A DNA stretch of 64,000 nt from Algoriphagus limi (GTDB lineage: Bacteria; Bacteroidota; Bacteroidia; Cytophagales; Cyclobacteriaceae), in assembly GCF_024919275.1 (NCBI RefSeq), contig NZ_JANWGH010000002.1, positions 682,001 to 746,000 of the forward strand. The letters are read 5' to 3'. The notes under the pieces were generated by a model. It was not told the origin of the DNA, made no database searches, and saw only the letters and a program-made list of their open reading frames with translations. How positions within the stretch are numbered: position 1 is the first letter of the stretch; each line of letters starts with the position of its first letter. Below, one piece after another: positions 35,904 to 45,056 of the stretch. Both the position numbers and the translations under genes were made by a program.

Positions 35904-36293
35904 ATGAAATCACTATTTAATGACCGCTATTCTCTTCTTGTCATATTCTTAGGAATAATCGCCGCAGGCTTTGTTCATTGGCCAATTCCTTATAAGGAGG
36001 TCATTATGTCTAGCCAGCCATATATTTTGAAGATGGGGATTGCTGGTATTGTTGTTGGAGTGATTGGTGGAATATTAAAAAAGAAAGCACCTCTCAACAC
36101 TGCTGTACTAGTTTCCCTTGGTTTTGCACTTGCAATCTTTTTCCGAGTGGTTTATGATTCTTTTGCATTAGGACCTACCTATCATAACCTTTGGCCCTTT
36201 GAGATTTTATTTATTGAAATAATTGCCTTCCCTTCTTCCTTATTGGGAGCTGGAGTAATGAGCTTGATTAACAAGTTCATCATTAAAAATTAG
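35904..36293 (+). CDS. Hypothetical four-helix membrane protein
   Basis: This 129-residue protein has four hydrophobic segments (about 9-27, 38-57, 65-88, 98-123) with short loops and begins 3 bases after the lysozyme-inhibitor lipoprotein. I do not recognise a family. Its tight spacing suggests co-expression with the inhibitor. Its 3' side runs into the rpiB terminator hairpin, which has A-rich and T-rich flanks on both sides and could end this transcript too. Confidence 0.78.
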   Translation: MKSLFNDRYSLLVIFLGIIAAGFVHWPIPYKEVIMSSQPYILKMGIAGIVVGVIGGILKKKAPLNTAVLVSLGFALAIFFRVVYDSFALGPTYHNLWPFEILFIEIIAFPSSLLGAGVMSLINKFIIKN

Positions 36294-36312
36294 ACCATCG
36301 TAAAACCTTGTT

Positions 36313-36356
36313 AAAGAAAAAAATAGCCTGTGGATCGATTAACCACAGGCTATTTT
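36313..36356 (-). terminator. Terminator hairpin built from the last rpiB codons
   Basis: The arms 36343-36356 and 36320-36333 form a 14-bp perfect stem with a 9-base loop, followed on the minus strand by a T-rich tract. The rpiB stop (36339-36341) lies in the loop and the last codons (ACG-stop) lie in the upstream arm. On the plus strand it would also end the gene at 35904-36293. Confidence 0.9.
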
Positions 36357-36776
36357 ATTAACTCGGTTTTTGTGACGTCCACCTTCGAAATCTGTAGTAA
36401 GGAAGGTTTCCACCATATTTTCGGTATCTTGAAAATTGACAAATCTCGCAGGTATTGCGATTACATTGGCATTGTTGTGTCGTCTAGCCAAGGAAGCTAA
36501 AGCAGTATTCCAGCAAAGAGCAGCACGAATTCCCTGATGTTTGTTTGCTGTCATAGCTACGCCGTTTCCGCTTCCACAAATTACAATTCCTTGGTCAAAC
36601 TCTCCCTTTTCGATCGCAGTACAAAGGGGATGAACATAATCTGGATAGTCTACCGAAGCATCAGAGAAAGGACCAAAATCCTTCACCTCATATCCCTGCT
36701 TTTTGAGCTTTTCGACTAACATTTCCTTGTACTCAAAGCCGGCATGGTCCCCGCCGATTGCAATTCTCTTCGCCAT
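36339..36776 (-). CDS. rpiB: Ribose 5-phosphate isomerase B
   Basis: Interconverts ribose 5-phosphate and ribulose 5-phosphate. The 145-residue protein shows GGDHAGFEYK at the N-terminus, the active-site cysteine motif VICGSGNGVAMTANK (near 66-80) and the anion-hole region RHNNANVIAIPARF. It complements the oxidative pentose phosphate genes elsewhere in this window. It is 13 bases downstream of tatC on the same strand, and the two are probably co-transcribed. Its 3' end is unusual because the final codons are one arm of the terminator. Confidence 0.97.
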   Translation of the reverse strand: MAKRIAIGGDHAGFEYKEMLVEKLKKQGYEVKDFGPFSDASVDYPDYVHPLCTAIEKGEFDQGIVICGSGNGVAMTANKHQGIRAALCWNTALASLARRHNNANVIAIPARFVNFQDTENMVETFLTTDFEGGRHKNRVNKIACG

Positions 36777-36789
36777 GTGTTTATAAGTT

Positions 36790-37647
36790 TTAATCGTTTT
36801 CTTCTTCTCTTTCCCGCTCGTATTCAGCTTCCTTCAATGCTCGTTTCTTTTCTAGTCGCTTTGCAATGTTGATTCCTGCTTCATAAAGCACCAAAATAGG
36901 CATTGCAATAAGCAATTGGCTGATCACGTCAGGAGGAGTAATGACTGCTGCCAAAACCAAAATCACGACAATCGCATGACGCCGGTAAGTTCGCAGCATT
37001 CCTGATGTTACCAATCCTGACATGGAGAGGAAATAAATGACCACAGGAAGTTGGAACATAATGGCCGAAGCCAAAACCAACATGGTCAATGTAGTAACAT
37101 ATGATGTAATGTCAAATTCATTCAGAATGGAAGGGTCCAACTGGTAGTTGGACAAGAAGTTGATAGAAAGCGGCGAAAGGATGTAATATCCGAATGCTGC
37201 TCCCAAGAAGAAAAGCAAACTCACAAAGAATACTGCTCCACGGGCAGCTTGCTTTTCCTGGTCATAGAGTCCCGGACTGATAAATCGCCAAACTTCCCAA
37301 AAAACATAAGGAAAGGCGACAATGAATCCCACCACAAAACTGGATGTCATGTGCATGGAAAACTGTCCGGTCATCTGACGGCTTTGTATGGTGAAGGGAA
37401 GTTCATCAATGCAAAGAGCCGGCATATTTACAAAGCTGGACAAATCACAAAGAACCCGATAGGTAAAGAAGTCTATCTTCGAAGGTCCTAGGATAACTAT
37501 CCCGAATACAATACTCTTGGCTAAGAATGCAATGACTGAAAAGATCAAAATGGCAGCGATGGAGCGCAATAAATGCCAGCGCAAAGCTTCCAAATGATCC
37601 AGGAAGGACATACCTTCCTCTTCTTCTTGATATTGGTCTAATGCCAC
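36790..37647 (-). CDS. tatC: Sec-independent protein translocase TatC
   Basis: Receptor subunit of the twin-arginine translocase in the inner membrane. The 285-residue protein starts with GTG and has the signature MSFLDHLEALRWHLLRS, six membrane segments, AFPYVFWEVWRFISPGLYDQEK (about 110-131, including the conserved FISPGL) and VITPPDVISQ. A longer periplasmic loop between the first two segments with two cysteines (about 67 and 78) is present. The highly charged C-terminal tail (KEAEYEREREEEND) is typical for Bacteroidota. An internal ATG at residue 13 is an alternative start. Confidence 0.97.
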   Translation of the reverse strand: MALDQYQEEEEGMSFLDHLEALRWHLLRSIAAILIFSVIAFLAKSIVFGIVILGPSKIDFFTYRVLCDLSSFVNMPALCIDELPFTIQSRQMTGQFSMHMTSSFVVGFIVAFPYVFWEVWRFISPGLYDQEKQAARGAVFFVSLLFFLGAAFGYYILSPLSINFLSNYQLDPSILNEFDITSYVTTLTMLVLASAIMFQLPVVIYFLSMSGLVTSGMLRTYRRHAIVVILVLAAVITPPDVISQLLIAMPILVLYEAGINIAKRLEKKRALKEAEYEREREEEND

Positions 37648-37662
37648 TTTACTAGTTTCAGA

Positions 37663-38931
37663 TTAGTATAAAGGAAATTGAACCATCCATTCATTTACTT
37701 CGCCTCGGATTTGATTCAAGACAACCTCGTCGGAATGATTCATCAAGGCTTTGTCAATCAATCTTACAATTTTGCGCATATCGCCTTCTTTGAGGCCACG
37801 TGTCGTTACTGCCGCAGTACCTACGCGCATTCCGGAAGTCACAAATGGGGATTTGTTATCAAAAGGCACCATATTTTTATTGATGGTGATATCTACTTTA
37901 CCTAGAGTCTCTTCGGCAAGCTTTCCAGTGATATCCTTGTTTCGGAGGTCAATCAGCATCAAGTGATTATCAGTTCCTCCTGAAATCAATTTGTATCCCA
38001 AGTTGACGAATTCTTCCGCCATCACAGCTGCATTCTTTTTCACCTGCACTATGTAATGCATGTATTCGTCAGAAAGAGCCTCTTGGAAAGCAACTGCTTT
38101 CGCTGCGATAATATGCTCCAATGGACCACCTTGTGTACCTGGGAAAACACCCATATCTAGTAGAGAAGACATTTTTCTAATTTCTCCTTTCGGAGTAGTC
38201 AAGCCCCATGGATTATCAAAATCTTCCCGCATCATAATCAAACCTCCGCGTGGTCCACGCAAGGTTTTGTGTGTGGTGGTGGTTACAATATGACAAAATT
38301 CCAAAGGATCATTCAAAAGACCTCTAGCAATCAATCCTGATGGATGGGAAATATCAGCAAGTAAAATGGCATCTACTTGGTCTGCTATGTCACGAAGTCG
38401 CTCATAATCCCAATCTCGTGAATAAGCAGAAGCTCCGCAGATAATCATTTTTGGCTTTACTTCCAGTGCTTTTGCTTCAACCTTGTCGTAATTGATGACT
38501 CCGGTATCTTCCTCTACACCATAAAAATGTGGATCATAAAGTTTTCCTGAGAAATTCACTGGAGAACCATGGGTCAAGTGACCACCATGAGCAAGATCAA
38601 AGCCCAAAATCGCATCACCTGGCTTGAGACACGCAAGCATCACGGCAGCATTAGCCTGAGCTCCTGAGTGAGGTTGTACGTTAGCCCAAGTTGCTCCGAA
38701 GAGCTCTTTAGCCCTATCAATAGCGATTTGCTCGATCTCATCTACTACTTCACAGCCACCATAGTAGCGCTTTTTAGGAAGACCTTCCGCATATTTATTG
38801 GTCAAGACACTTCCTGCAGCTTCCATGACTTGCTTGCTGGTGAAGTTTTCAGAAGCAATCAATTCGATTCCTCGCTTTTGTCTGTCTTCTTCTCTGTTGA
38901 TGAGGTCAAATACAACCGTATCTCTTTTCAT
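37663..38931 (-). CDS. glyA: Serine hydroxymethyltransferase
   Basis: PLP enzyme converting serine and tetrahydrofolate to glycine and methylene-tetrahydrofolate. I start at the ATG at 38931 (422 residues) rather than the TTG two codons before. Landmarks: [37 protein letters not shown], the PLP-lysine motif [13 protein letters not shown] and the C-terminal [13 protein letters not shown]. It is 15 bases upstream of tatC on the same strand. A good -33/-7 promoter lies about 64-94 bases before the start. Confidence 0.98.
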   Translation of the reverse strand: MKRDTVVFDLINREEDRQKRGIELIASENFTSKQVMEAAGSVLTNKYAEGLPKKRYYGGCEVVDEIEQIAIDRAKELFGATWANVQPHSGAQANAAVMLACLKPGDAILGFDLAHGGHLTHGSPVNFSGKLYDPHFYGVEEDTGVINYDKVEAKALEVKPKMIICGASAYSRDWDYERLRDIADQVDAILLADISHPSGLIARGLLNDPLEFCHIVTTTTHKTLRGPRGGLIMMREDFDNPWGLTTPKGEIRKMSSLLDMGVFPGTQGGPLEHIIAAKAVAFQEALSDEYMHYIVQVKKNAAVMAEEFVNLGYKLISGGTDNHLMLIDLRNKDITGKLAEETLGKVDITINKNMVPFDNKSPFVTSGMRVGTAAVTTRGLKEGDMRKIVRLIDKALMNHSDEVVLNQIRGEVNEWMVQFPLY

Positions 38932-38994
38932 AATCAAGTGGTTTGAAAGCCTAGCTGTAGCAAAAAACAGAAAAGGCCTATGCTAAATGAAGTC

Positions 38995-39025
38995 CAAAAA
39001 TAGCCCGAAAGTCCTTATTATCCAA
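38995..39025 (-). promoter_or_regulatory. Bacteroidota-type promoter of glyA
   Basis: On the minus strand TTG (39023-39025) and TATTTTTG (38995-39002) are separated by 20 bases. This matches the -33 TTG and -7 TAnnTTTG of the main Bacteroidota sigma factor with canonical spacing. Confidence 0.65.
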
Positions 39026-39083
39026 TGTGGATTGGAATTGAAATTTGAGGAAAGAAAAAGGTGAAATTTCCTAATTTCGGGAA

Positions 39084-39458
39084 ATGATTGATTTCAAATT
39101 TCGACCTGACAATTACTTCTCGGAAGGCACCAATTCTGTCCTTTTGGTGCGCCTACACTATCCGGAGAGTCAATGGGGAGAACAAATCAGTATCTATGCT
39201 CATGAAATCGATCGGATGATTCACCTCGAGGCTGTCGATTTCTATGGAAATGACTACATGCTTTATCCTTCCAAAGTGGATGAGCCGATGAATTTGGAGG
39301 ATTTAATCTATTTGATTGAAGGTATGCAGGTCAATCAAGATTCCTGGGAAGGAAAAATGGAATTGGTCTTGGATGGAATCCCGGAGGCGAGTAGTTCTTT
39401 TTATCCAGAACTTGAAAAATACTTTTCAGAAAAGCGGAAAAACTTCGGTTTGGATTAG
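39084..39458 (+). CDS. Conserved hypothetical cytoplasmic protein
   Basis: This 124-residue protein has no signal or membrane segment and is acidic. Noticeable segments are SVLLVRLHYPESQWGEQISIY-like beta structure at the N-terminus, AVDFYGNDYMLYPSK in the middle and FYPELEKYFSEKRKNFGL at the end. I recognise the general pattern from Cytophagales genomes but know no function. Its tail overlaps the convergent gene at 39455 by 4 bases. Confidence 0.72.
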   Translation: MIDFKFRPDNYFSEGTNSVLLVRLHYPESQWGEQISIYAHEIDRMIHLEAVDFYGNDYMLYPSKVDEPMNLEDLIYLIEGMQVNQDSWEGKMELVLDGIPEASSSFYPELEKYFSEKRKNFGLD

Positions 39459-39682
39459 AAATCCAAATGTTCCTGTCTCTGATTTCTCAACCCTTGATTC
39501 CGAAACCAGTATTCATAAGTTTCGAATTGTAGGCAATCCTTCAAAAGAATTCCTTGATAAGTGAGATTCTTCAATGAACCGGTTGGAAGCCAAGATTTCA
39601 ACTTCTTGGCCTGCTCGCTTTGTAACTGGGATAATTGTATCCAGTACTTATTATCGATAAGGATAGGTATTAGTTTTTTCAT
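39455..39682 (-). CDS. Small hypothetical protein
   Basis: A 75-residue reading frame from ATG at 39682, with a plausible soluble composition (KKLIPILIDNKYWIQLSQL, then LKNLTYQGILLKDCLQFE). The TTG seven codons upstream is less likely. It converges on and overlaps the 124-residue gene by 4 bases. There is no known family; it is kept because its composition is protein-like and it fills the gap before the AEC transporter. Confidence 0.5.
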   Translation of the reverse strand: MKKLIPILIDNKYWIQLSQLQSEQAKKLKSWLPTGSLKNLTYQGILLKDCLQFETYEYWFRNQGLRNQRQEHLDF

Positions 39683-39783
39683 AGGCCATTTTCCTTTTGG
39701 CAAAAGTATCCTGATTATCAGCCTGCTACAATGATGCCAAATTATTTTTATGTTAATAAAACCTGAGTTTTTATCTTTCCTCT

Positions 39784-40692
39784 ATGATAGGAGCCATCCT
39801 TGCTTTTTTGTTTTTAATACTGGGACTGATCGGGCAGCGTAAGTCCGGATTTCCAGTTGAAAAAGCGATAAAATGGGTGAATAGTTACTTGTTCAATTTG
39901 GTGCTTCCTGCCATTGCTCTTTTATATATTCCTAGCATTGAACCTAGTTGGGGGCTACTGATTCCAGTATCGGCTTCTTGGTTGACCTTTTTCCTTTCTT
40001 GGTTGGTTTTTGGGATTTTGGGGCGAATCTTGGGTTGGAGCCCCCAGGTTACAGGTTGTCTATCAATTGTAGCCGGTTTAGCGAATACCTCATTTTTAGG
40101 CTTCCCTGTTGTGGAAGCACTTTATGGGATTGAAGGTTTGCCTATAGCCTTGTTGATGGATCAAGGGGGCTCATTCCTATTGGTTTCATCCATGGCGATC
40201 ATCATTGGTTCCATCTATAGTCACCAGTCCGGAGATTACCGGCAAATACCTTGGAAGATATTGAAGTTCCCTCCCTTTGGATTTTTGATTGGAACCCTGA
40301 TTATGAGTCTTGTGGGATTAAAAACGCCTGAATTCCTACTTCCATTCCTAACTTTAATTGGGAAGTCCATGGCTCCGATGGCCCTATTGGCTATTGGTTT
40401 GCGTTTTCGGGTGGAGCGAGCGGATTTGAAGTCTCTTTATTTTTGGGCAGGACTTGGATACCGATTGCTCCTGGCTCCGGCATTAATCTATTTCCTCTAC
40501 CAAAACTTCATGGATGCAGATGGATTGACCTTCAAAGTCACCGTTTTGGAGTCTGCCATGGCACCGATGATTACAGGCTCGATCGTAGCAATCAATTATA
40601 ATTTGGCGCCACGCTTGGCGGCTTTGCTTTCAGGTTTGGGGATGGTGGTTTCCCTCATCACCTTAGGGTGCTGGTATTTTTTCCTAGGCTGA
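39784..40692 (+). CDS. AEC (auxin efflux carrier) family transporter
   Basis: This 302-residue protein has about ten membrane segments in two halves. AEC-family features include the N-terminal half with VLPAIALLYIPSIEP, the half-repeat crossover GLANTSFLGFPVVEALYG (about 98-115) and the C-terminal ESAMAPMITGSIVAINY. The family exports or imports small carboxylates or amino acid-related compounds; no substrate can be inferred from the neighbours. The 3' end overlaps the convergent inositol-phosphatase gene by 9 bases. Confidence 0.9.
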   Translation: MIGAILAFLFLILGLIGQRKSGFPVEKAIKWVNSYLFNLVLPAIALLYIPSIEPSWGLLIPVSASWLTFFLSWLVFGILGRILGWSPQVTGCLSIVAGLANTSFLGFPVVEALYGIEGLPIALLMDQGGSFLLVSSMAIIIGSIYSHQSGDYRQIPWKILKFPPFGFLIGTLIMSLVGLKTPEFLLPFLTLIGKSMAPMALLAIGLRFRVERADLKSLYFWAGLGYRLLLAPALIYFLYQNFMDADGLTFKVTVLESAMAPMITGSIVAINYNLAPRLAALLSGLGMVVSLITLGCWYFFLG

Positions 40693-41490
40693 CCAAATTC
40701 GATCAAGTTCTTGTAAGAACTCTTGATGAATCATGGAATTGGTCGCTACAATCTGTCTTCCAAAAATGTAATCCGATCCACCTGAGAAATCTGTGACCTT
40801 TCCTCCAGCTTCTTTGACAATCAAAGAGCCCGCGGCAACATCATAGGAGTTCAAGTTGTATTCAAAAAATCCTTCGATTCTACCCATAGCTACATAGGCT
40901 AAATCAACAGCTGCAGAACCAAAGCGACGAAGTCCATGTGTGCTTTGCATTAGAGATTTCAATGCCGCCAGGTATTTATCTATCTGTTCAAAGTTATAAT
41001 ACGGGAACCCTGTTGCGATTAAAGAAGCTGCTAGGTTCGGCGCTTTGCTTACATGAATTGGGGTTTCATTGCAAAAAGCTCCTCCTCCTTTAATGGCATA
41101 GAAGCATTCGTGGAGGTTGATTTCATAAACCACGCCTAGAATGACTTCTTCCCGCTCCATCAAGGCAATGCTGACAGAGAATATCGGTAAACCATGGATG
41201 AAATTGGTGGTGCCATCCAAAGGATCAATAACCCAATTGTACACCTCAGCTCTAGTCGAGTTCGTTCCCTCTTCGGTAATAAAACCTGCCTCTGGAAATA
41301 TTTGGCCTAGCTGCTCGACGATTCTTCGCTCAGCTTCTTTGTCCACATATGAAACCAAGTCATTGAATCCTTTGTGCTCGACTTTTTGTACATCGAAATG
41401 TTGTCGCTCTTTTCGGATAAAGGCACCGACAGACTTGGCTATTTCTTGGGTTTGCTCTAACAGTTGCTGAAGTTTTTCTTGACTGAGCAT
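40684..41490 (-). CDS. Inositol monophosphatase family protein (SuhB-like)
   Basis: This 268-residue protein has the metal and phosphate site motifs FITEEGTNS (metal Glu), WVIDPLDGTTNFIHGLP (about 84-100) and YDVAAGSLIVKEAGG (about 216-230), which together define the family. It hydrolyses inositol 1-phosphate or related sugar phosphates. Bacterial members such as SuhB also influence rRNA maturation, but that cannot be judged here. It is upstream-adjacent to rsmI with 47 bases between. Confidence 0.95.
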   Translation of the reverse strand: MLSQEKLQQLLEQTQEIAKSVGAFIRKERQHFDVQKVEHKGFNDLVSYVDKEAERRIVEQLGQIFPEAGFITEEGTNSTRAEVYNWVIDPLDGTTNFIHGLPIFSVSIALMEREEVILGVVYEINLHECFYAIKGGGAFCNETPIHVSKAPNLAASLIATGFPYYNFEQIDKYLAALKSLMQSTHGLRRFGSAAVDLAYVAMGRIEGFFEYNLNSYDVAAGSLIVKEAGGKVTDFSGGSDYIFGRQIVATNSMIHQEFLQELDRIWSA

Positions 41491-41537
41491 GGGTAATTTG
41501 TTTTTAAAAGTATTGGGGAAAAAAGGGTGAGGAGTAT

Positions 41538-42281
41538 TTAATCCCTGTATTTTTTCGATCGTTTCTCCTGTTTTTCCTCTCTGGATTCTTTCTTTTCGAC
41601 TTTTCCGGCAACAGTGAGTACTATTTCTCCTTTCAGGGGATTTGTTTCATAATAAGAGATCAATTCTTCCAAGGTTCCTCGAACATTTTCTTCATGGATT
41701 TTTGTAAGCTCCCTCGATACGCAAGCCTGTCTGTCTGCTCCAAAAGCTTCAGAAAGCTGCTCTAAGGTCTTGATTAAGCGATGAGGAGATTCATAGAAAA
41801 TCATGGTTCTTGTTTCATCCACCAAGGAATCGATCCGGGTCTTTCTCCCCTTTTTATGAGGAAGAAATCCTTCAAATACAAAACGATCGTTTGGTAGGCC
41901 TGAATTGACCAATGCAGGCACAAAAGCCGTAGGACCTGGAAGGCTTTGAACCTCCAATCCAGCAGCAATTACTTCTCTTACCAGTAAGAATCCAGGATCT
42001 GAAATAGCCGGTGTTCCTGCATCAGAAACCAAAGCAAATACTTCTCCTCGCTTCATTCTTTCCACTAACTTTTCAACGGCTTTATGCTCGTTGAAAATAT
42101 GGTATGATTGAAGGGAATTGGAAATTTCAAGATGCTTGAGTAGCATTCCCGTAGTTCGTGTATCCTCGGCTAAAATCACATCCACCGATTGGAGAATCTC
42201 TAAGGCTCGAAGTGTGATGTCTTTGAGATTTCCAATCGGTGTAGGAACCAGGTACAAACTGATGGGAAGTGATTCGCTCAT
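41538..42281 (-). CDS. rsmI: 16S rRNA (cytidine(1402)-2'-O)-methyltransferase
   Basis: Methylates the ribose of C1402 in the ribosomal P site using S-adenosylmethionine. The 247-residue protein shows [58 protein letters not shown] and [16 protein letters not shown], which are the tetrapyrrole-methylase-fold motifs of RsmI. A lysine-rich tail ends it. Its start overlaps the stop of the pterin dehydratase gene by 4 bases, so the two are coupled. Confidence 0.97.
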   Translation of the reverse strand: MSESLPISLYLVPTPIGNLKDITLRALEILQSVDVILAEDTRTTGMLLKHLEISNSLQSYHIFNEHKAVEKLVERMKRGEVFALVSDAGTPAISDPGFLLVREVIAAGLEVQSLPGPTAFVPALVNSGLPNDRFVFEGFLPHKKGRKTRIDSLVDETRTMIFYESPHRLIKTLEQLSEAFGADRQACVSRELTKIHEENVRGTLEELISYYETNPLKGEIVLTVAGKVEKKESREEKQEKRSKKYRD

Positions 42282-42511
42282 GCTAGGATAGCATCGATGG
42301 CTTTTGCCAATTGATGATCTTTTTCAGTTACCGTATTTCCCGCATCATGCGTAGTCAGTTCAATCTCAACTGAATTGTACACATTGCTCCAATTAGGGTG
42401 ATGCTGCTGAGCTTCTGCCAAAAAGGCCACTCGAGTCATGAAGGCAAATGCCTCTTGGAAATCCTTGAAGGTAAAGGTTTTTTTGAGTCGATTATTTTCT
42501 TCTTTCCACAT
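42278..42511 (-). CDS. 4a-hydroxytetrahydrobiopterin dehydratase
   Basis: This 77-residue protein is a pterin-4a-carbinolamine dehydratase: [21 protein letters not shown] followed by [20 protein letters not shown], with the catalytic His-His-Pro-x-Trp. It recycles pterin cofactor after aromatic amino acid hydroxylation. Its length is slightly shorter than the usual 95-100 residues because the N-terminus is compact. It overlaps rsmI by 4 bases and follows the DUF493 gene by 12 bases. Confidence 0.94.
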   Translation of the reverse strand: MWKEENNRLKKTFTFKDFQEAFAFMTRVAFLAEAQQHHPNWSNVYNSVEIELTTHDAGNTVTEKDHQLAKAIDAILA

Positions 42512-42523
42512 CAGCTAGAAATT

Positions 42524-42793
42524 TTAAAGTGAAATTACTCCCTCTATGGAAGAGGCTTTTTCATAGTAATTGATGATTTCATCGGCACTGTGTACCATCA
42601 CTTGAATCGTGGTGCTCACGTATTTTCCTCCAGAGCTTGCTTTTAGGCTCATCTCATTTTTTGGGAAGATCGCACCTATTTCATTTTCCCGTCCATTCGG
42701 GACAATGAATTTAAACATATAAAGCATGGGAAATTCTCCATGTGCCTCGAGCTTTTCTTTGAAAGTCTCTTTGCTAAAGGGCTTCTGTAACAT
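42524..42793 (-). CDS. DUF493 family protein (YbeD-like)
   Basis: This 89-residue protein matches the DUF493/UPF0250 fold: FPMLYMFKFIVPN near the start and KYVSTTIQVMVHSADEIINYYE in the middle, a ferredoxin-like alpha/beta layout similar to regulatory ACT domains. No reaction is known; YbeD-type proteins are linked to lipoate metabolism by gene neighbourhood in other bacteria, which is not the case here. It heads a three-gene group with the pterin dehydratase and rsmI. Confidence 0.88.
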   Translation of the reverse strand: MLQKPFSKETFKEKLEAHGEFPMLYMFKFIVPNGRENEIGAIFPKNEMSLKASSGGKYVSTTIQVMVHSADEIINYYEKASSIEGVISL

Positions 42794-42862
42794 TTTCTAC
42801 CTTTCGAATTTTAATTCTAAAAAGAAACCCATGCCGAGTGACATGGGTTCCAATTTGGTTGT

Positions 42863-44971
42863 TTAGAAGTATTTGTATCGGTAGTCCTTGACATCTGCGA
42901 GATCTTCCAGTGCCATCATGACTTGATAAGAAACCCGCTGTGCACCGCTCTGTGCAAGCTGTGCTTGATATAAGGTGTAATCAGCAATATCAGCCGCTGG
43001 AGTCAGCGCATTCAATTTGCCGACAATGATTCCAATATCCTCTTGGATTGGCTTGGTAATTCCTCCTTCGGAAAGTCCAAAGATGGCTCCGACAGCCTTT
43101 GGTGCAAAACCGATTCCCGGAATTACTGAAGAGCTCAATTTCAAATCAGGAATTTCATTGAGTGAAGCATCATCACCATAGACAGATTTCATTTCTTCCA
43201 AAGTGCTCTTTCCAGCAAGTGCTTCCATAATCAAGGCAGCCTTCTTGTCATTTCTAACTTGACCTTCTACTTGATCTCTTACATCTGCCAAAGTAGTTTC
43301 TTCCTCTTCTTTCTTGCTTACCAAAGTCGCTACGATGTAAGCGTTTTCCAATTCGAATACTGGAGAAACCTCTCCTTCAGTAGCCTCTGCAAAAGCCCAT
43401 CGGATGATTTCACGGGCATTTTGAAGATTGTTGAGGTTTCGGGAAGTAGCATCTACATTGTTAGCCTGAAGTACTCGGTAGTTTTGGTCTACTGCATTTT
43501 CAGTGAACTCATTTCTGTTACCGGACTCAGCTGCGAAAGAATCTGCATTTCTGAAAGCCTCATTTCTAGTTGCGTCAGAAGCGATCAATTCTTTCTGAAG
43601 AACAGCGATTTTAGTGTATTCAGTTTTAGGAAGTTCAGTTACTTCAATGATGTGATAACCATACTCGGTTTCTACCAAATTTGGCAGCAAACCTGTAGTT
43701 CTGCGAGCATAGGTTGCTTCTGCGAATTCGTCTACAAATTCTTCTTTAGCAAACCATCCCAAATCACCACCGGTTTGAGAAGTTCCATCCTGACCGTAAG
43801 TTCGAGCAGCAGTAGCAAAGTCACCACCGTTTTTCAAATCTTGAAGAACCTCTTCAGCCTGTGCTTTTACTTCAGCTTTAGCAGCATCGTCTAAGCCTTC
43901 AGTGCTGAACAAAATGTGAGAAGCTCTCATACGAGGAGTTCCTTCATATTTATCAGAAACCTTGAAGCTGATATATGTAGAGTTTGAGGTTACAAAAGGA
44001 CCATAAGTTTCGCCTGCTACAAATTCAGAAACGTTTCGAGTCAAATCTTCTGGAAACTCATCTCCTGGGCGGAAAGTATAGAATGCAGGACGAAGGTCAG
44101 AGTTTCTGTTTACAAAAACAGAGTCATTATCAGCATTTCTTAATTCTTCCGTCAATTGAGTGATCTCCTCAATTACTGCAGCAGAGTCAGCGCTGCTAGG
44201 AAGAATAGAGAAGTTTACATACTCAATATTTGCAGTATTTCCGGTTTGGAATTTCTCTTTGTTATCTCGCAAGTATGCTTCCATTTCAGACTCGCTTACT
44301 GAAATAGCGGTATCTGGAATTGCATAGTAAGGCACGAAAAGAATGGAAGCTTCAGCGATAGTATTTGCTGCTTTGTATTCCATTTTGCCTTCTGCAGAAG
44401 TAGCATATTCAGAAGTAGCCAATAAGTTGTCATACTTGATTCTTAGGCGAGACTCAGCGAAAAGTTGCTCTTGCTGTGCCCAGAAAGCTTGCTGAGCCGG
44501 GTCAGCTGTTTCTAATGACTGAAGGAAAGCAATCAACTGGGTTTTGTCGAATTGACCAGTTTGTGGATTGACCAATTGCTGTCTGAGTTCAGGAACAATG
44601 TTTTTTCCCTGCACCATGTCCACCAATTCCTCTGGAGAAATGGTCATACCCAATTTTTCGTATTCTTCGTCGAATACTTTTTCAACGATCATGGCCTGCC
44701 AAGCCTGCTCCCTAACGGTAAACATTTCTACCTCAGAAGGAGCTCTTCCAGTTCGTTGCTGATAAGCAATGCGGAATTCTTCCACCTTATCAACATACTC
44801 TTGGTAGGTGATTTCTTCACCAGCAATTTCACCCACTACAGGGTTGTTTGATCCCAATAAAGTGGAGTTAGGACTTAGCAAATCCCCACCCAAAAGGAAT
44901 AGAATCAACCCGCCGGCAATTACACCGATTGCGAGACCTGTCCGCTGTCTTATTTCTTTAATTAACGCCAT
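42863..44971 (-). CDS. Periplasmic peptidylprolyl isomerase, PpiD/SurA-like
   Basis: This 702-residue foldase has an N-terminal membrane anchor (about 13-31, GLAIGVIAGGLILFLLGG), a SurA_N-type chaperone domain (about 45-200) and a parvulin domain around 345-450 with MRASHILFSTEGLDDAAK, GDFATAARTYGQDGTSQTGG and LGWFAKEEFVDEFAEA, ending in EYGYHIIEVTE. It assists folding of outer-membrane and periplasmic proteins. It is located in an envelope gene block on the minus strand, 85 bases behind the CorC-like gene. Confidence 0.95.
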   Translation of the reverse strand: MALIKEIRQRTGLAIGVIAGGLILFLLGGDLLSPNSTLLGSNNPVVGEIAGEEITYQEYVDKVEEFRIAYQQRTGRAPSEVEMFTVREQAWQAMIVEKVFDEEYEKLGMTISPEELVDMVQGKNIVPELRQQLVNPQTGQFDKTQLIAFLQSLETADPAQQAFWAQQEQLFAESRLRIKYDNLLATSEYATSAEGKMEYKAANTIAEASILFVPYYAIPDTAISVSESEMEAYLRDNKEKFQTGNTANIEYVNFSILPSSADSAAVIEEITQLTEELRNADNDSVFVNRNSDLRPAFYTFRPGDEFPEDLTRNVSEFVAGETYGPFVTSNSTYISFKVSDKYEGTPRMRASHILFSTEGLDDAAKAEVKAQAEEVLQDLKNGGDFATAARTYGQDGTSQTGGDLGWFAKEEFVDEFAEATYARRTTGLLPNLVETEYGYHIIEVTELPKTEYTKIAVLQKELIASDATRNEAFRNADSFAAESGNRNEFTENAVDQNYRVLQANNVDATSRNLNNLQNAREIIRWAFAEATEGEVSPVFELENAYIVATLVSKKEEEETTLADVRDQVEGQVRNDKKAALIMEALAGKSTLEEMKSVYGDDASLNEIPDLKLSSSVIPGIGFAPKAVGAIFGLSEGGITKPIQEDIGIIVGKLNALTPAADIADYTLYQAQLAQSGAQRVSYQVMMALEDLADVKDYRYKYF

Positions 44972-45056
44972 TAGATTTAGTACACTTTTTTAGAAGAGAC
45001 GCAAAATAATAGCATTGCGAACGATTTTCAAAATATATTCTGAATCAAAGCCTTAT

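Noticed and set aside
43259..43894. 211-codon open frame antisense to the PpiD-like gene
   Set aside because: Rich in F, S and C as expected from the complement of a Lys/Glu-rich gene; no start context or motif.
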